In this document: piece after piece, positions 14,760 through 16,906 of the stretch
Layout of the letters: every line of letters begins with the position of its first letter
How positions within the stretch are numbered: the stretch's first letter is position 1
Assembly (NCBI GenBank): GCA_937891595.1
Contig: CALATF010000018.1
Span: forward strand, 1-16,906
Direction: 5' to 3'
DNA length: 16,906 bases
DNA from: an uncultured Clostridia bacterium
GTDB taxonomy: Bacteria > Bacillota > Clostridia > Christensenellales > UBA1242
The notes under the pieces: generated by a model
What the model was told of the DNA's origin: nothing
What the model saw: only the letters and a program-made list of their open reading frames with translations
Database searches by the model: none
Position numbers and translations under genes: made by a program

Positions 14760-14916
14760 TTTCTATCTCCTTTATTTCTCCTAATGAGTATCTTGCTTTA
14801 TTTTCTTTTGCAATCTCTAAAGCTACATGATTTAATTCGGATAGGTTTTCTGCTTTTATTTCTTTTTCCAAAATAATCTCTTTTCCATTCCAAAACCGCA
14901 CTTTACATTTTAGCAC
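14752..14916 (-). CDS. Small hypothetical protein, 54 aa, GTG start
   Basis: The frame starts with GTG at 14916-14914, eight bases after AAGGAG, and ends with TAA 14754-14752. Product: MLKCKVRFWNGKEIILEKEI, then a helix (ELNHVALEIAKENKARY) and an acidic end. Two strands followed by a helix suggest a small alpha/beta protein, of no known family. No in-frame ATG exists early in the frame, so the GTG start is forced. The strong ribosome-binding site and 8-bp overlap with the following gene argue that it is real. Confidence 0.65.
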   Translation of the reverse strand: MLKCKVRFWNGKEIILEKEIKAENLSELNHVALEIAKENKARYSLGEIKEIENV

Positions 14917-14928
14917 TTGGAACACTCC

Positions 14929-15129
14929 TTATTTTATAAATTCTTTACTGCAATTAGGACAAAACTCAATGTCGATTTTTAATTTGTTAGGATCGGCATA
15001 ATATTGACTTGCTATTATATGATTACAATAAGGGCATTTATATTCTATAAAATTAGTATTTGGATTCAATTTCATATCTAATTTCTTCAAAGAAATTTGT
15101 TCTTGTTTCTTTTTAAAAAAACCGAACAT
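14929..15129 (-). CDS. Small zinc-ribbon protein, 66 aa
   Basis: A basic N-terminus with several aromatic residues (MFGFFKKKQEQ) is followed by a two-knuckle zinc ribbon: CPYC (Cys32, Cys35) and CPNC (Cys57, Cys60), 21 residues apart. Such small ribbons bind nucleic acid or a protein partner. The specific role is unknown. It starts 1 bp after the stop of the YkgJ-type gene and forms part of a run of cysteine-rich products in this region. Confidence 0.78.
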   Translation of the reverse strand: MFGFFKKKQEQISLKKLDMKLNPNTNFIEYKCPYCNHIIASQYYADPNKLKIDIEFCPNCSKEFIK

Positions 15130-15130
15130 G

Positions 15131-15634
15131 TTACCCCTCCTTTTTTAACATTTTTATTCTTTTTTCAAGTTCTGTCGCAATATCATCTCTGCCTAGTTCC
15201 TTAAAAAACTCTAATAACTCTTCTGGTTTCTTTTTAGTTTTATCGCCAACAGCTAACACTACCATTCTATAATCATTAAATAGCAAACTTCTAAAATCAT
15301 GAATTGTTTTAGCGTCAGTATTATAATATGCTTTAGATTCAATAAAATTCTTGTTATTTTCAATTTTCAGTTCACTTTGGTTACATTTATACATTTGACA
15401 AATTAAAGGTCTTACTGGATAAATCATGCACTCTTTTTTATCGCTATCATAGAAACAACATCTTACATAAATATCATTTCCTTTAAAGAATGGTTGATTC
15501 AACGCTTTTTCTTTTATTTGGGGATTCTTTTTTAAATATTCCTTAACTGTTTTTACCTCACTTTTTGTCATAGGTAAGAATGGTGTGCAACAACCACCAC
15601 ATCTTGAACATTCGTTATTTTTGCAAAAGTTCAT
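15131..15634 (-). CDS. YkgJ-type zinc/iron-chelating domain protein
   Basis: A 167-residue protein with the pattern of the putative zinc- or iron-chelating domain family (YkgJ-like). The N-terminus has CSRCGGCC (9-16), then an RCC (58-60), Cys69, and the conserved IYPVRPLICQMYKC (71-84), where RP precedes the final cysteines. All ten cysteines fall in residues 1-84. The C-terminal half is helical and Lys/Glu-rich. The family is widespread in bacteria and its biochemical function is not established. Phage members occur but are uncommon to see. The start overlaps the end of the two-segment membrane gene upstream by 20 bp, and its stop lies 1 bp before the next gene. Confidence 0.82.
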   Translation of the reverse strand: MNFCKNNECSRCGGCCTPFLPMTKSEVKTVKEYLKKNPQIKEKALNQPFFKGNDIYVRCCFYDSDKKECMIYPVRPLICQMYKCNQSELKIENNKNFIESKAYYNTDAKTIHDFRSLLFNDYRMVVLAVGDKTKKKPEELLEFFKELGRDDIATELEKRIKMLKKEG

Positions 15635-15806
15635 TATTTGTTTTCTCTCTTTCTTCTAATTCTTTATTTAAACTTAATAATTTAGTAATAGTTAATAATA
15701 ATCTCCATGAGAATCTAATAAATAATAATATTGTAAGTAGTATATTTAGCCATAATGGAGTTAAATTCCAGCACCAAATTATTAAACAAATAACAATTTC
15801 TATCAT
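15615..15806 (-). CDS. Small membrane protein, 63 aa
   Basis: Two hydrophobic stretches are visible (about 2-13, IEIVICLIIWCW, and 16-31, TPLWLNILLTILLFIR), then a charged C-terminus (NKELEEREKTNNELLQK). They could form two short membrane helices or one interrupted helix. The size would suit a holin-like or membrane-anchoring protein, but it has no lysis gene beside it, so I make no such call. The ATG overlaps the stop of the zinc-ribbon gene upstream (ATGA), and its end overlaps the YkgJ-type gene by 20 bp. Confidence 0.65.
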   Translation of the reverse strand: MIEIVICLIIWCWNLTPLWLNILLTILLFIRFSWRLLLTITKLLSLNKELEEREKTNNELLQK

Positions 15807-16021
15807 TCTTCTATTTCCCTACTTTCTAATTCTCCCCTTCTTTTTGCTATATGTTTATGACAGCATGGACATTCTACAGCTACATGTCCGTTGGGACATC
15901 TTTCAACATCTAAACAGTCCTCTAATTCAAATTCAAATTCACATTCGCAAAAAAAACATTCAATTTTATATATATATTTTTTAGGCTTTGGAATTACTCC
16001 TTCTTTTAATATCTTAATCAT
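15803..16021 (-). CDS. Zinc-ribbon protein, 72 aa
   Basis: A short phage-type zinc ribbon. Cys22, Cys25 and Cys27 (ECFFCEC) form the first knuckle, followed by an acidic strand (FEFELEDC) and CPNGHVAVECPCCHKH with Cys42, Cys51, Cys53, Cys54 and His46, His55, His57. The layout matches small phage ribbon proteins that carry VxCPxC near the end. The C-terminus is charged (KRRGELESREIEE). It is joined to both neighbours by 4-bp ATGA overlaps. No specific function is known. Confidence 0.75.
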   Translation of the reverse strand: MIKILKEGVIPKPKKYIYKIECFFCECEFEFELEDCLDVERCPNGHVAVECPCCHKHIAKRRGELESREIEE

Positions 16022-16341
16022 TCCTTATATTTCTCCTTTGCTATTTTTTCCCACTTCTCAAAATCGAAGTCTAAATAATCAATCAATACATTGTTTTCTT
16101 TTAGAATTTCTATAATTGTATCTACACAATCTTCACATGCACTTTCTTTTTCTTGTTTACACTTTTCACAGCACCAATCATAACCACAACAGAATCTACC
16201 ATGATAATCGCCTTTTTCAAAGTATTCATTGTTTGCATAGTCAACGAATTTGTTATACCAGACTCTCTTTTGTTCATCAGTGAAATATTCACTAGGCGGA
16301 ACACTATTTTCTCCAAATAAATCTTTCATTCTATCTACCAC
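16018..16341 (-). CDS. Cysteine-rich hypothetical protein, 107 aa
   Basis: An acidic protein with seven cysteines packed into residues 51-72 (RFCCGYDWCCEKC, then ACEDC), a probable metal-binding knot. The flanks are helical and aromatic (SEYFTDEQKRVWYNKFVDYA at 17-36 and DYLDFDFEKWEKIAKEKY). No family is recognised. The start is uncertain: GTG at 16341-16339 has AAAGGA only 3 bp upstream and overlaps the previous gene by 7 bp. An in-frame ATG at 16329 would shorten the protein by four residues but leaves a 15-bp gap to that site. The stop overlaps the next ATG (ATGA). Confidence 0.65.
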   Translation of the reverse strand: MVDRMKDLFGENSVPPSEYFTDEQKRVWYNKFVDYANNEYFEKGDYHGRFCCGYDWCCEKCKQEKESACEDCVDTIIEILKENNVLIDYLDFDFEKWEKIAKEKYKE

Positions 16342-16532
16342 AATTCCTTTCTATAACCGTCATATTTTTCAATTTCAAATAAGATTCCATTACTATTTTT
16401 GTTTGTTAAATTGGGGTTATATTTTTCTTGTAATTTATCTGCTAACTTTTCTGCTTTATCTCTGGAAGAAGTAATCAATACAATACTTCTACCATCATCA
16501 TTATTGCAAATAACCACCCATAACGCTTTCAT
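16335..16532 (-). CDS. Hypothetical protein, 65 aa
   Basis: A small alpha/beta protein: a strand MKALWVVICNNDD, a second strand RSIVLITSS, a helix DKAEKLADKLQEKYNP, and a final strand GILFEIEKYDG. This beta-beta-alpha-beta arrangement is common in small phage proteins of unknown function, and I recognise no named family. It has an AAGGAG site nine bases before the ATG and lies 13 bp after the stop of the gene upstream. Confidence 0.68.
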   Translation of the reverse strand: MKALWVVICNNDDGRSIVLITSSRDKAEKLADKLQEKYNPNLTNKNSNGILFEIEKYDGYRKELW

Positions 16533-16545
16533 TCCTGCTCACTCC

Positions 16546-16731
16546 TTATTGTAATTTATCAGTAATTTCAATTAGTTCATCTGCTAGTTTTAATTCAACT
16601 TTAGTCATGCAACAATTTCCCTCTTTGGTTTGTTGCTCGTGATAATCTTTAGCAAACAATATGATATTCAAAAAGATACTTATTTCTTCTTGTTCTAAAT
16701 GTATTTCTATTCCGTTGCTTGTTACTTTCAT
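16546..16731 (-). CDS. Hypothetical protein, 61 aa
   Basis: The product begins MKVTSNGIEIHLEQEEISIF, then a helical stretch (LNIILFAKDYHEQQTK), a CC pair at about 40-41 and a C-terminal helix (VELKLADELIEITDKL). I use ATG 16731-16729, nine bases after AAGGAG, in place of the in-frame GTG at 16737, which sits only three bases after that site. No family recognised. It lies 13 bp after the stop of the partial gene at the window edge. Confidence 0.65.
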   Translation of the reverse strand: MKVTSNGIEIHLEQEEISIFLNIILFAKDYHEQQTKEGNCCMTKVELKLADELIEITDKLQ

Positions 16732-16744
16732 ATCCACTTACTCC

Positions 16745-16906
16745 TTATACACCACAACAACATTTTTCTCCAGATACTTTAAGTTCTGGATATATAACCT
16801 TTTGTAAATGGGATTTAGGAATCCTTATATGCAAGTCATCATCTTCTAATGTAACTGCATAATCCTTAACTCCATTATTATCTAAAGCGTATAAAACTCT
16901 AGGTAG
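16745..16906 (-). CDS. Hypothetical protein, C-terminal part (N-terminus outside the window)
   Basis: An open frame enters from the right edge and ends at TAA 16747-16745, giving the last 53 residues. It shows a beta-rich part (LPRVLYALDNNGVKDYAVTL) followed by HIRIPKSHLQKVIYPELKVS and a terminal GEKCCCGV, with three adjacent cysteines at the very end. That end could bind metal or be modified. Start, length and function cannot be told. Confidence 0.6.
   Translation of the reverse strand, partial: LPRVLYALDNNGVKDYAVTLEDDDLHIRIPKSHLQKVIYPELKVSGEKCCCGV

Noticed and set aside
15615..15806. Holin
   Set aside because: Size and hydrophobicity would allow it, but no endolysin gene is near, and the gene lies within a zinc-ribbon cluster far from the tail end of the late region.
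13785..16021. Alternative genetic code with TGA read as tryptophan
   Set aside because: TGA ends genes at ATGA overlaps (13785, 15803, 16018), and tryptophan in conserved proteins is encoded by TGG.
15580..16115. Plus-strand open frames in the zinc-ribbon region
   Set aside because: Both are opposite coupled minus-strand genes, lack ribosome-binding sites, and have compositions typical of antisense AT-rich sequence.
16122..16316. Minus-strand 64-codon frame inside the cysteine-rich gene
   Set aside because: It is an alternative frame of the 16018-16341 gene, which has the better packing with neighbours and the patterned cysteines.
1..16906. CRISPR array, tRNA genes, insertion sequences or a defence system
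   Set aside because: No regularly spaced repeats, no cloverleaf-like segment, no transposase and no recognisable defence gene were seen on either strand.

Overview
The window is one contiguous piece of a tailed double-stranded DNA phage (or prophage), with every supported gene on the minus strand, so it is read from high to low coordinates. The DNA is very AT-rich, ribosome-binding sites are strong AAGGAG types, most neighbouring genes overlap or nearly touch, and TGA, TAA and TAG all serve as stops (translation table 11). Together with the SPP1/HK97-style proteins and a SpoIIID-like regulator, this points to a low-GC, probably spore-forming Bacillota host. The exact host cannot be told from the sequence. 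No integrase, lysis or replication gene is present, so lifestyle cannot be decided.

Right part (16906 down to about 12000): a densely packed run of small genes. It holds a MazG-like nucleotide pyrophosphohydrolase, a one-helix membrane protein, a small two-segment membrane protein, several cysteine-rich or zinc-ribbon proteins including a YkgJ-type CxxCxxCC protein, and many hypotheticals. Two short DNA-binding proteins end the run: a 65-residue SpoIIID-like helix-turn-helix protein and a 96-residue zinc-ribbon/helix-turn-helix protein. A terminator-like palindrome follows, then the terminase. Three genes here are too short for a usual ORF cut-off (51, 57 and 54 residues), one of them with a GTG start.

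Middle part (about 12000 down to 6200): DNA packaging and head. Large terminase, a promoter-like sequence, SPP1-type portal, DUF4355-type scaffold, a possible head decoration protein, and a lambda gpE-family major capsid protein, followed by a strong hairpin. No conventional small terminase and no Mu gpF-like minor head protein is visible in the expected places.

Left part (about 6135 down to 1): neck and siphovirus tail. Head-tail connector, head-closure protein, gp10-like neck/tail protein and tail terminator are coupled by successive TAATG stop/start overlaps. Then come the major tail protein, a tail assembly chaperone with a well-formed -1 ribosomal frameshift (TTTTTTC heptamer, 5-nt spacer, 11-bp two-part stem), the tape measure protein, a tail protein with an InlB-type B-repeat at its C-terminus, and the start of a further tail/baseplate protein cut by the window edge. 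The head and tail genes form an essentially complete morphogenesis cassette up to the baseplate. The less ordinary points are the SpoIIID-like regulator, the cysteine-rich cluster, the B-repeat on the tail protein and the complete frameshift signal.
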